Source: Bacteroidota bacterium
Lineage (GTDB): Bacteria; Bacteroidota; Bacteroidia; Chitinophagales; UBA8649
Direction: 5' to 3'
Length of the DNA stretch: 64,000 nt
Assembly (NCBI GenBank): GCA_002862745.1
Contig: PKDX01000053.1
Span: 1-64,000, forward strand
Part shown: one piece after another, positions 17,211 to 25,528 of the stretch
Layout: every line of letters begins with the position of its first letter
How positions within the stretch are numbered: position 1 is the first letter of the stretch
Program-made: the position numbers and the translations under genes
The notes under the pieces: model-generated
Database searches by the model: none
Told to the model about the DNA's origin: nothing
Seen by the model: only the letters and a program-made list of their open reading frames with translations

Positions 17211-17218
17211 TACCTTTG
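17211..17218 (+). promoter_or_regulatory. Candidate -7 promoter element upstream of purH
   Basis: TACCTTTG is an exact match to the Bacteroidota -7 consensus TAnnTTTG and lies 14 bp before the GTG start of purH, in the 39-bp gap after purN. No TTG is present at the expected -33 distance, so it may be weak or used only in addition to read-through from purN. Confidence 0.35.
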
Positions 17219-17232
17219 AAAAAATTTTTATT

Positions 17233-18747
17233 GTGGTAAAGTCTCCCAAAAACGTCCTTGTTTCTGTATTCCATAAAGACGGACTTAGACCCATTGTAGA
17301 TTTGTTAAGCGCGCAGGGCACAACGATCTACTCAACAGGTGGAACTTACAGCATGATTACTTCTTGGGGTGTTCAAGCTGTTCAAGTAGAATCTTTAACA
17401 TCGTACCCTTCTATTTTGGGTGGACGGGTAAAAACCTTGCACCCAAAAGTGTTTGGTGGCATTTTAGCACGAGAGGATAACGCCTCGGATCTAACGGAGT
17501 TAAGTGAATATGATATTCCCCTCTTTGATTGGGTCATTGTGGACCTATATCCTTTCGAAGAAACGGTGGCCAATGGGTCAAGTCATCAAGACATTATAGA
17601 AAAAATAGATATTGGTGGGATAAGCCTGATAAGGGCGGCGGCAAAAAACTATAAGGATACTTTGGTTGTATCGCATAGGGGCCAATATCAAGAGGTGTTA
17701 ACCTTATTAGAGGCTAAAGGTGGGCAAACGGATCTAGCATCGCGCAAAGCCTATGCGGCAGAGGCCTTTGGTATATCATCCCATTATGATATGCTTATTC
17801 ACGGATACCTTGCCGAAGAGGCTTCTGTTTTCACTGTAAGTCAGGATCACCCTATGCCTTTGAGGTATGGAGAAAACCCCCACCAAAGATCAACATTTTT
17901 TGGTGACTTTGGTGCCATGTTTACTCGGCTTTCTGGCAAACCTGTGTCCTACAACAACTTGATGGACATTGAATCAGCCGTTCAGGTGATTTCGGAGTTT
18001 AAACAACCCACATTTGCAATCATTAAACATAACAATACATGTGGCTTGGCTACTTCGGACACCGTGGCCAAGGCCTATCTCAAGGCCCTTGCCTGCGATA
18101 ATGTGTCGGCATTTGGAGGGATTTTAATAACCAATCAAGAAATCCACATGGGGTGTGCAGAAGCAATTCAAAAGTTGTTTTTTGAAGTGCTTATTGCGCC
18201 TAGCTTCGCCCCCGGGGTGGTTGATGCCTTAAAGGTCAAGAAAAACAGAATCATACTTCAACAAAAACCCTATGAGCCCAAGCAAAGCGGCTATCGAAGT
18301 ATGCTTAATGGTGTGGTGGTTCAGGATGCCGATCTTGCCATAGAGAAGCCAAAAAATTGGACGACACTTTCGGAAAAAGCACCCGACCAGAAGACGTTAA
18401 AAGATTTGTCTTTTGCTCTCAAGGCTGTAAAACATTTAAAATCCAACGGAATTGCCATTGTCAAAGATCGGCAGTTGATTGGAATGGGCTGTGGCCAGAC
18501 CTCTAGGGTAGATGCATTGCAACAGGCTATAGCCAAGGCTAAATCCTTTGGGTTTAGTGTTGAGGGAGCTGTTTTCGCCTCAGATGCCTTTTTCCCTTTT
18601 CCGGATTGTGTTGAAATCGCAGGTAAAGAGGGCATGATAGGCGTAGTTCATCCCGGGGGATCCATTAGAGACCAAGATTCTGTTGATATCGCAAATCAAT
18701 TGGGCATGACACTCTGTATTACAGGAGTTCGCCACTTTAAGCATTAG
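17233..18747 (+). CDS. purH: Bifunctional AICAR transformylase / IMP cyclohydrolase
   Basis: A 504-residue protein catalysing the last two steps of IMP synthesis. The N-terminal MGS-like cyclohydrolase domain is shown by GTTIYSTGGTYSMI and ILGGRVKTLHPKVFGGILAR. The AICAR transformylase domain (from about residue 195) is shown by LRYGENPHQRSTFFGD, SYNNLMDIESA and FAIIKHNNTCGLATSD, in which the lysine and histidine are catalytic. The start codon is a GTG at 17233; no upstream in-frame ATG is closer to the family start. Placement directly before mreB is a familiar Bacteroidota gene order, with a 70-bp gap between them. Confidence 0.97.
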   Translation: MVKSPKNVLVSVFHKDGLRPIVDLLSAQGTTIYSTGGTYSMITSWGVQAVQVESLTSYPSILGGRVKTLHPKVFGGILAREDNASDLTELSEYDIPLFDWVIVDLYPFEETVANGSSHQDIIEKIDIGGISLIRAAAKNYKDTLVVSHRGQYQEVLTLLEAKGGQTDLASRKAYAAEAFGISSHYDMLIHGYLAEEASVFTVSQDHPMPLRYGENPHQRSTFFGDFGAMFTRLSGKPVSYNNLMDIESAVQVISEFKQPTFAIIKHNNTCGLATSDTVAKAYLKALACDNVSAFGGILITNQEIHMGCAEAIQKLFFEVLIAPSFAPGVVDALKVKKNRIILQQKPYEPKQSGYRSMLNGVVVQDADLAIEKPKNWTTLSEKAPDQKTLKDLSFALKAVKHLKSNGIAIVKDRQLIGMGCGQTSRVDALQQAIAKAKSFGFSVEGAVFASDAFFPFPDCVEIAGKEGMIGVVHPGGSIRDQDSVDIANQLGMTLCITGVRHFKH

Positions 18748-18817
18748 TAGCCACAATGAAACGGATTTCCCGCCGTTGTTGCTTTATTTGGCTAACTTTA
18801 TGTAGAATTTTTGTCGA

Positions 18818-19843
18818 TTGAAGTTTTTAAATTTCTTTACACAGGACATTGCCATTGACCTTGGCACTGCAAACACACTAATCATCCACAATGACCGAGT
18901 TGTTGTTGACGAGCCTTCTATTGTGGCTATTGATCGCGATTCTGGAAGGTTTTTGGCTGTGGGCAACAAGGCCCTTCAGATGCATGAAAAAACACACGAA
19001 AACATCAAGACAATAAGGCCCTTAAAGGATGGTGTAATTGCAGACTTTCATGCAGCAGAAGAGATGATTCGCGCCTTTATCCGAATGATTTACAAGGATA
19101 AGCAACGCTGGATCAGACCACAATACCGAATGATTATTTGCATTCCTTCCGGAATTACAGATGTGGAGAAGCGTGCAGTTAAGGATTCTGCCGAACATGC
19201 GGGGGGGCGAGATGTCCGACTAATTCAAGAACCGATGGCTGCAGCCATCGGAATCGGCATTGACGTTGAAGAGCCTTCGGGAAATATGGTCATCGATATC
19301 GGCGGCGGCACTACGGAAATTGCTGTTATTGCCTTAAGCGGTATTGTTTGTGACCAATCGATTCGGACTGCAGGTGATGAATTCAATTCAGATATCATAG
19401 ATTATGTTCGAAGACAGCACAACATGCTGATTGGTGAGCGAACAGCGGAAGAACTGAAAAAACGTTGTGGCGCAGCTCTTCCTGTGTTAGACAATCCGCC
19501 AGACGACGTGGCAATTAATGGACGTGATTTGATGACCGGAGTTCCCAAGCAGATTATTATCCATTACTCAGAATTACATCATGCAATGGATAAATCGATT
19601 AGCAAGATTGAAGAAGCGGTGCTTAGGGCACTCAACAACACGCCCCCGGAACTTGCGTCTGATATTTATAAATCTGGCCTTTTCCTAACAGGGGGTGGCG
19701 CTTTGTTGCATGGACTTGATCAGCGATTGTCCTTAAAGACCAAATTGCCCGTGCACATTGCAGACGATCCATTGCGTGCGGTGGTTCGAGGTACAGGTAT
19801 AGCACTAAAAAAAATGCATGATGTGCCCTTTTTGATGTCTTAA
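18818..19843 (+). CDS. mreB: Rod shape-determining protein MreB
   Basis: A 341-residue bacterial actin. The TTG at 18818 gives MKFLNFFTQDIAIDLGTANT, which aligns with the standard MreB beginning including the phosphate-1 loop DLGTANTLI, so this non-ATG start is well supported. Further motifs are LIQEPMAAAIGIGIDVEEPS, GNMVIDIGGGTTEIAVIAL (phosphate 2) and GLFLTGGGALLHGLD (adenosine). It forms membrane-bound filaments that place the cell-wall elongation machinery. It is the first gene of mreB-mreC-mreD-mrdA-rodA, with mreC starting 7 bp after its stop. A near-match TAACTTTA element lies about 20 bp upstream of the start. Confidence 0.97.
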   Translation: MKFLNFFTQDIAIDLGTANTLIIHNDRVVVDEPSIVAIDRDSGRFLAVGNKALQMHEKTHENIKTIRPLKDGVIADFHAAEEMIRAFIRMIYKDKQRWIRPQYRMIICIPSGITDVEKRAVKDSAEHAGGRDVRLIQEPMAAAIGIGIDVEEPSGNMVIDIGGGTTEIAVIALSGIVCDQSIRTAGDEFNSDIIDYVRRQHNMLIGERTAEELKKRCGAALPVLDNPPDDVAINGRDLMTGVPKQIIIHYSELHHAMDKSISKIEEAVLRALNNTPPELASDIYKSGLFLTGGGALLHGLDQRLSLKTKLPVHIADDPLRAVVRGTGIALKKMHDVPFLMS

Positions 19844-19850
19844 TGCCATC

Positions 19851-20696
19851 ATGAATAGATTGCTTTACTTCCTTTTCCGCTACCAGACGGGCTTGCTGTT
19901 TACCGTATTCCTTTTTATTGGTTTTGCACTTTTTGCTTTTGGTGCAGATTATCACAGGGCATGGTATTTCAACCGAGTAGGGAAAGCCACTTTTGCCCTT
20001 CACTCCTTCCGAGAGAATGTCTTAAGACCCGGGAAGTATGCACGTGAGAACCGCGCCCTGATTGAAGAGAATGCTGAACTAAAGGCCATGAAGTTTCGAG
20101 AAATTAGAATATTGGTTCCCTCCAATGACCCTAGAGCCGTTGTGAAAGACGTTGATACATCAAAATACCTCAGTTTTCACCCAGCCAAAGTCATTTATTC
20201 AACCCTAAATAGACGAGACAATGTTATTCTTATTGATCGTGGAAGCAATGATGGAATAGAAAAGCATATGGTGGTCATGGACGCCAAAGGGGTAGTTGGC
20301 CTGGTTTCTAAAACAATGGATAACACGGCACTTGTTGCCACAGTACTCAACGAAAGGGTCCAGCTTAATGGGAGAATTGAGTCAACGTCTGAAAAAGGGG
20401 TGGTTCAGTGGAATTATAGTCTGGGCAGTGATATGGCATTGTTGACAGAGATACCCCACAAGTCCAATGTTTCTAAAGGAGATGCAGTATCAACGTATGG
20501 CCCAATAGGAAAGAGTAATGTGCCCGGGGGAATCCCTGTGGGCACGATAAGCGCGATTCGCGCAGCCCCTTCGGGCAATTATCTCGAAGCAGAACTCAAG
20601 CTAAAAGGCAATTTGGAGCAGTTAAGCTATGTGTATTGCATAGAGGTCAAGGAAAGCGCATATCTTGAATGGATCGAGGAATATGGGGATCAATAA
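19851..20696 (+). CDS. mreC: Cell shape protein MreC
   Basis: A 281-residue bitopic membrane protein. The N-terminal membrane segment (TGLLFTVFLFIGFALFAFGA) is followed by a coiled coil around ENRALIEENAELKAMK and then the periplasmic beta-barrel domain: VILIDRGSNDGIEKHMVVMD, GVVGLVSKTMDNTALVATVL and GDAVSTYGPIGKSNVPGGIP, all typical of MreC. It links the MreB cytoskeleton to PBP2 and RodA. It ends inside the beginning of mreD (14-bp overlap with the preferred mreD start), consistent with operon translation. Confidence 0.93.
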   Translation: MNRLLYFLFRYQTGLLFTVFLFIGFALFAFGADYHRAWYFNRVGKATFALHSFRENVLRPGKYARENRALIEENAELKAMKFREIRILVPSNDPRAVVKDVDTSKYLSFHPAKVIYSTLNRRDNVILIDRGSNDGIEKHMVVMDAKGVVGLVSKTMDNTALVATVLNERVQLNGRIESTSEKGVVQWNYSLGSDMALLTEIPHKSNVSKGDAVSTYGPIGKSNVPGGIPVGTISAIRAAPSGNYLEAELKLKGNLEQLSYVYCIEVKESAYLEWIEEYGDQ

Positions 20697-21201
20697 CATA
20701 GGATACTTTCTCTGGGTTGCACTATTGGTTTTAGTTCAGACTCTTTTGTTGCTACCCATCAGTTTGTGGACTCATGGAATCGTAATGATTGCTGCCTTTG
20801 CCTTGGCAACGTATCCCGTGTTCTGGAGCAGAAACGCTGTGCTGGTTATGAGTTTTTGCATAGGAATTCTCTTCGATATTATATACATGTCAGGAGGCTT
20901 ACACACAATTGCCGCCTTGGTTTCTGGTTATGCCGCCCCCCTTTTTAGAGCCTCGATTTTTGATGTTGACGCCCTTGATATTAAGGAAAAATGGTGCTTT
21001 GTTGGATTTAACCAAGTACGGAACACAATATATTTTGGCGGGGTGAGTTTAGTATATCTATTAGTTTACTTCACCTTATTGTTTTTTTCCTTTAAGCACA
21101 CATTTCTTGTGATTTATTCTGCTGTTTTTTCTTCTCTTCTAACAACACTTTTTATTTTTCCATTGTGTAATTTCTTGCGCAAACGTTTAATACGAGGATA
21201 A
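20683..21201 (+). CDS. mreD: Rod shape-determining protein MreD
   Basis: A small hydrophobic protein of about 172 residues with four to five membrane segments (e.g. YFLWVALLVLVQTLLLLPIS, VLVMSFCIGILFDIIYMSGG, FGGVSLVYLLVYFTLLFFSF). The ORF-track start is a TTG at 20665; I prefer the ATG at 20683 (MGINNIGYFL). The F-D-I-I-x-x-S-G-G-L-H motif is usual for MreD-like proteins, although overall conservation is low and assignment leans on position between mreC and the PBP2 gene. It is 3 bp from the next start. Confidence 0.88.
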   Translation: MGINNIGYFLWVALLVLVQTLLLLPISLWTHGIVMIAAFALATYPVFWSRNAVLVMSFCIGILFDIIYMSGGLHTIAALVSGYAAPLFRASIFDVDALDIKEKWCFVGFNQVRNTIYFGGVSLVYLLVYFTLLFFSFKHTFLVIYSAVFSSLLTTLFIFPLCNFLRKRLIRG

Positions 21202-21204
21202 GGT

Positions 21205-23070
21205 ATGATGGAAAATGCTGCACGCCGCAGAGCTTCGATTTTTTTAGGTCTAGTAATCACCCTCTTTGTGTTACTGGCCTCGCAGTTGTTTAACCTGCAG
21301 GTTCTCGATGAGCGATACCATGCGGCGGCAGAAGAAAACGTTGTAAAACAAAGACGAACAGAGCCCGTACGAGGAGAAATTTATGATCGTCACGGCGAAA
21401 AAATTGCGTACAACATTGTAGTGTATGATTTAGAGGCCTTGTATGTTGCAATGGAGGAGGATCTAGATACAGAAGCTCTAGCAGAGGCATTAGGGATGCC
21501 CCTTGCTGAAGTACAGGAGCGATATGATACATACCTCGAAGGCATCAACACGGGCACCATTCCCAAAGTGAGAAAATACCCTATTATCCGTGCTTTAGAT
21601 ACGACAACATCCATGCGCCTCCGCGAACAATTATTGGATTTTCCGGGTTTGAGTTTATCGCCAAGTTCCAGAAGAGAATATGTTCAATATGCTCCCGCCC
21701 ACCTTCTAGGATATATGGGAGAAATCAATAAGAATGAGTTAAAGGAATACACAACCAAGGGTTATAGAATGGGCGACTACATCGGCCGCGGAGGGATTGA
21801 GTCAGAATTTGAGTACGCCTTAAGGGGCATAAACGGTGAAGCCTACATAATCGAAGATGTTTATGGAGCTGAACGGGGCAAATATGAGGAGGGCGCCAAC
21901 GATATCCAGGCAAGTCCTGGAAATGATTTGTATTTAACGATTGATTTGGCCCTTCAACAATATGCACGGAGTCTTATGGAAAACAAAAAGGGCGCCGTGG
22001 TTGCTATTGATCCTCGCACAGGGGAAATTCTAACCCTCGTTTCAACACCAGACTATGATCTTTCTGAGATCATGGGGGTTAATCGGGGAGAATATTTTAG
22101 ATCGATTTCTAATGCCCCAGGTAATCCTTTCCTTGATCGAACACTTGCGGGGCAGTATCAGCCAGGATCAACATTTAAAACCATTTCGGCATTAATTGCC
22201 CTGAGTAGTCGAACATGGAGCAGAGACAGGGGATATGTGTGTCAGTACGTCTATAGGCTATCGGGACAAACGGTGCTAAAATGTTCTCACACTCATGAAC
22301 CATCACAAAATATAGGGCAAGCATTAATGCACTCCTGTAACCCATATTTTTGGGAGGTTTTTAAAAAATGTGTCTACGGTCTTCGAAAAGAATCATATGC
22401 TCAAGCCTTAGATGATTGGGGGAATGCCTGTCGAAGCTTTGGGCTGGACACCACCCTACTTGATATAGGTATGGCGGAAAGCAAAGGGAATGTTCCCCGG
22501 TCTAGTTATTATGATGGATTATATGGGCAAAAGCGCTGGGCGCCAACCGCTATGATATCTCTAGGTATTGGGCAGGGTGAGTTGCTCCTCACACCGCTTC
22601 AGATGGCCTTTTCATATTCAATAGTGGCCAACAGGGGCCAAAAGGTGTTTTACCCCTCACTAATTCGTCAAATTGGCCAAAACCACCAAGGCAAGAGAGA
22701 GTATAAGGATGTTCTAGACATCTCGGGGAGAGATTATGAGGCCGTCATTGATGGAATGCGGCTTGCCGTTTCCTCTGGAACGGCCAAAGGCAACTCAATT
22801 CCGGGCATTTCTTTTGGAGGTAAGACAGGGACGGTAGAAAAATGGGACCAACCCTCTCACTCAATGTTCGTTGGCATGGCGCCACTTAAAGAACCGGAAA
22901 TAGTTATTGTAGTAATTGTTGAAAATGGGGGTGCTGGGGGGTCAACAGCCGCACCCATTGCAAGCCTAATGGCCGAAAAGTATCTTAGAGGAAGTGTTCT
23001 AGGCCCAGACCGAAAGGCACTAGAGTATTCAATAAAAACAAAAAACACCCTGACTTGGGATGAGAAATAA
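21205..23070 (+). CDS. mrdA: Penicillin-binding protein 2 (elongation transpeptidase)
   Basis: A 621-residue class B PBP. It has an N-terminal membrane anchor (ASIFLGLVITLFVLLASQLF), the dimerisation/pedestal region starting RTEPVRGEIYDRHGEKIAYN, and a C-terminal transpeptidase domain. The catalytic motif PGSTFK has its serine near residue 322, and KTGT begins near residue 540 in ISFGGKTGTVEKWDQPSHSM; HSCNPYFW supplies the S-x-N motif. It crosslinks peptidoglycan during cell elongation together with RodA, whose gene overlaps its end by 11 bp. All the key residues appear intact. Confidence 0.96.
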   Translation: MMENAARRRASIFLGLVITLFVLLASQLFNLQVLDERYHAAAEENVVKQRRTEPVRGEIYDRHGEKIAYNIVVYDLEALYVAMEEDLDTEALAEALGMPLAEVQERYDTYLEGINTGTIPKVRKYPIIRALDTTTSMRLREQLLDFPGLSLSPSSRREYVQYAPAHLLGYMGEINKNELKEYTTKGYRMGDYIGRGGIESEFEYALRGINGEAYIIEDVYGAERGKYEEGANDIQASPGNDLYLTIDLALQQYARSLMENKKGAVVAIDPRTGEILTLVSTPDYDLSEIMGVNRGEYFRSISNAPGNPFLDRTLAGQYQPGSTFKTISALIALSSRTWSRDRGYVCQYVYRLSGQTVLKCSHTHEPSQNIGQALMHSCNPYFWEVFKKCVYGLRKESYAQALDDWGNACRSFGLDTTLLDIGMAESKGNVPRSSYYDGLYGQKRWAPTAMISLGIGQGELLLTPLQMAFSYSIVANRGQKVFYPSLIRQIGQNHQGKREYKDVLDISGRDYEAVIDGMRLAVSSGTAKGNSIPGISFGGKTGTVEKWDQPSHSMFVGMAPLKEPEIVIVVIVENGGAGGSTAAPIASLMAEKYLRGSVLGPDRKALEYSIKTKNTLTWDEK

Positions 23071-24331
23071 CTCAGACTACAGAATAAGCAGTGAACGCCC
23101 TTTGCGGCTAATGGACCCTGCACTCACGGTGTTATATCTGGCCATTTCAATTATTGGCATTTTTGTGATTCGCAGTGCATCTATGGACCAAGAAGTTGTT
23201 CTTGAATTCTGGGAGGAACCTCATATTCGACAGATAGTATGGCTTTTTATAACCCTTATTCCAGCAGTGGTAATTCTTGCAATGGATGGTGCGTTCTTTT
23301 TTAGAATGGCATTCCCCTTCTATGTGTTTTCATTAATTCTTTTAATTATTGTAATGCTTTTTGGTACAGAGATCAATGGCGCAAGGTCTTGGTTTAGGTT
23401 TGGTCCAGTTGCCCTCCAGCCGTCGGAGTTTGCGAAAACATCCACCTCCTTGGCTGTGGCTGCAGTCTGCGCCTCCTTTGACCAAGATGTTCCACTAAAA
23501 ACTCTTTTGCGTAATGTGGTGGCGGTGCTATTTCTTCCCTTTTTACTTGTTGTGCTTCAGGGAGATTTTGGTAGCGCGTTGGTTTTTGTTGCCATAGGCC
23601 TTTGCCTCATTAGGGAAAATATACCCCTTTCTCTATTTTTTATGGGCCTCTTGGTCTTGTTGGTTTCTTTGTTTGCTCTTGTGATGAAGGCATGGGCGCT
23701 AGCTCTATGTGTTTTGGGCTTAGGTTTAGTTGGACTATTATATTCAACGGTAAGAAGAGTACCTCGTCGCATGATTATAATATCAACCGCGGCACTATTA
23801 ATGTGGTCTCAGATCGTGCCCCTTACCTATAACTTTTTGGCCCCTCACCAACAGGAGCGCATTAATGTAGTCCTTGGAAAGGGTGGCGATGATTGGAACT
23901 TATTGCAATCAAAAATTGCCATAGGTTCAGGAAAATTGACTGGAAAGGGATACGCAAAAGGAACACAGACCAAGTTTGATTTTGTTCCAGAACAAAACAC
24001 GGACTTCATCTTTTCAACGGTAGGCGAAGAGGGTGGGTTATTGGGCTCGGTTGGATTGCTTATTCTCTTTGCCCTCTTAATCGGCCGAATCGTGGTCGTC
24101 GCTGAGCGCCAGCGGAGCCACTTCTCAAGGACTTATGGATATGCGATAGCAAGCATTTTATTGTTCCACGTGTTTATTAATGTGGGCATGACGATGGGAT
24201 TGGTGCCTGTAATTGGAATACCCCTCCCCTTGATTAGCTATGGAGGATCATCATTTTTATCCTTTAGCATCATGATTATCCTTTTTATCCGACTGGATAT
24301 GGGGAGAAAACAATCACTGGCACTGTCCTAG
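23060..24331 (+). CDS. rodA: Rod shape-determining SEDS glycosyltransferase RodA
   Basis: A 423-residue SEDS-family peptidoglycan polymerase with about ten membrane segments. Family blocks include GTEINGARSWFRFGPVALQP followed by SEFAKTS, LQGDFGSALVFVAIGLCLI, LLQSKIAIGSGKLTGKGYAK, FVPEQNTDFIFSTVGEEGGL and VIGIPLPLISYGGSSFLSF. The Asp in the E-Q-x-T-D-F region is the conserved essential acid. It polymerises glycan strands with PBP2. Its stop interlocks with that of the convergent PorP-like gene in the sequence CTAG (4-bp overlap), leaving no terminator space after this operon. Confidence 0.96.
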   Translation: MRNNSDYRISSERPLRLMDPALTVLYLAISIIGIFVIRSASMDQEVVLEFWEEPHIRQIVWLFITLIPAVVILAMDGAFFFRMAFPFYVFSLILLIIVMLFGTEINGARSWFRFGPVALQPSEFAKTSTSLAVAAVCASFDQDVPLKTLLRNVVAVLFLPFLLVVLQGDFGSALVFVAIGLCLIRENIPLSLFFMGLLVLLVSLFALVMKAWALALCVLGLGLVGLLYSTVRRVPRRMIIISTAALLMWSQIVPLTYNFLAPHQQERINVVLGKGGDDWNLLQSKIAIGSGKLTGKGYAKGTQTKFDFVPEQNTDFIFSTVGEEGGLLGSVGLLILFALLIGRIVVVAERQRSHFSRTYGYAIASILLFHVFINVGMTMGLVPVIGIPLPLISYGGSSFLSFSIMIILFIRLDMGRKQSLALS

Positions 24332-25395
24332 AATGTGGGACAAGCTAGTCGAGTAGACTGTCGTTGGTTAAATTGCCCTGTATAAATTACAGATAATTCA
24401 TAGGCCCCTCTCGTAGCTGTGGCGGGGCTAAACCCAGAAAGGTTAACGTCGTAGGCGATATTAAAATTAAGACCGTTGTAATCTATTCCCGTAAGAAGAA
24501 CAAGGGACTCTGATTGAACACCGTCAACTAACCGGTACATCGCACCAAAACGAAAAGAGTTGCTGTTGAGATCGTATCGGTCAAAATTGTATCGCACGTC
24601 GCTCCCTAACATAATTTCTTTGGATGTTCCTTGGGACATGGCCAAGGCTTTTGGCATGAGATCAAACTGACGGCCAACAGGGAAACGTGTTCCGGCATGT
24701 ACAACATATTTTGATGGAAGTTTGGCAACATCAGAGTTTCCAACTGGAGATATATCTATGGTGGGTTGGTTCACGTGGTGTAGCGCAAAGCCAACATAAC
24801 CATTCGTACGGTCATCCCGTCCCTTCATAAACCACAGGGCCCCTGCACTTGCATCAAAGTAGGTTTGTGACTCATTAAAGTTGAGGAATAGTTGATCACC
24901 CGTAATAGGAATATTGGCATCATACGCCAAGCCACTCCATTGGTGCCCAAGTCTTAAGGCGCTTGCATCAAACGATTGTTGGTAAAAATTTCCCTGTAAA
25001 CCAACTACAATAAACTGACGTGCGCGTTGATCAAGGGCCTGCATGTAGGAGAGTCCAAGACCCATTTGGGTGGTTCCAAATTGTGCGTCCCCAGCCTTGT
25101 CATTCATGGCATTTAAGCTAACGCTGATGGCATTATTCTTAATATATCCCTGACCCGTAGGAATGCGTATGTCTGCTCCGGCCCATATTGTACGAAATGA
25201 ACCCACTTGTTCTCCTTGGAGCACCTCGCCCCACTGAGACCGGTACAGAGAAGTTGCCCGATAGTTTCCATTAAAGAGGCCCGTCATCGCTGGATTAAGA
25301 TGAGTGGGTGCGGCGTAAAATTGAGAGATGTGGGGGTCTTGTGCTTGCACCGTGGTAGTAGCAACAAGTAGTAAACCCAACAAACTCTTAAACAT
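24328..25395 (-). CDS. PorP/SprF family type IX secretion membrane protein
   Basis: A protein of about 355 residues: signal peptide (MFKSLLGLLLVATTTVQAQ) followed by the hallmark N-terminus QDPHISQFYAAPTHLNPAMT and G-L-F, as in PorP/SprF proteins. The rest is beta-strand rich with many aromatic/glycine alternations (e.g. FRFGAMYRLVDGVQSESLVL), fitting an outer membrane barrel. PorP/SprF proteins act with the type IX secretion and gliding system, SprF being needed for export or attachment of the SprB adhesin. The C-terminus (RLACPTF) is atypical. The track start is a GTG at 25425 inside a 21-nt repeat; the ATG at 25395 leaves a clean signal peptide. It lies alone, so its partner adhesin is not in this window. 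Confidence 0.9.
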   Translation of the reverse strand: MFKSLLGLLLVATTTVQAQDPHISQFYAAPTHLNPAMTGLFNGNYRATSLYRSQWGEVLQGEQVGSFRTIWAGADIRIPTGQGYIKNNAISVSLNAMNDKAGDAQFGTTQMGLGLSYMQALDQRARQFIVVGLQGNFYQQSFDASALRLGHQWSGLAYDANIPITGDQLFLNFNESQTYFDASAGALWFMKGRDDRTNGYVGFALHHVNQPTIDISPVGNSDVAKLPSKYVVHAGTRFPVGRQFDLMPKALAMSQGTSKEIMLGSDVRYNFDRYDLNSNSFRFGAMYRLVDGVQSESLVLLTGIDYNGLNFNIAYDVNLSGFSPATATRGAYELSVIYTGQFNQRQSTRLACPTF

Positions 25396-25425
25396 TTTCT
25401 TCACGTTTTTCGACATTTTCTTCAC
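25393..25425 (-). repeat. Tandem 12-nt direct repeat at the porP-like gene start
   Basis: On the minus strand GTGAAGAAAATG occurs twice, 21 nt apart, at the 5' end of the PorP-like ORF. Each copy offers a GTG and an in-frame ATG, so four possible starts (25425, 25416, 25404, 25395) lie in a row. It looks like a small local duplication of a start region. Confidence 0.8.
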
Positions 25426-25500
25426 ATTTTGACAACCTTAAGATAATTGATAGGTTTCGTGACGACAAGAATCATGACCATTAAAATCAATCGAGAATTC

Positions 25501-25508
25501 TACTTTTG
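25501..25508 (+). promoter_or_regulatory. Candidate -7 promoter element of aspS
   Basis: TACTTTTG matches the Bacteroidota consensus TAnnTTTG exactly, 20 bp before the aspS ATG. The -33 region shows TTA rather than TTG, 17 bp upstream. The 133-bp divergent spacer with the PorP-like gene contains no other gene. Confidence 0.4.
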
Positions 25509-25528
25509 TTACAAAAGAGGCAAATTAT

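Noticed and set aside
18748-18790. AACGG...CCGTT stem after purH as a terminator
   Set aside because: The stem is 5 bp and the following T-rich stretch is interrupted, so it is not distinguishable from chance.
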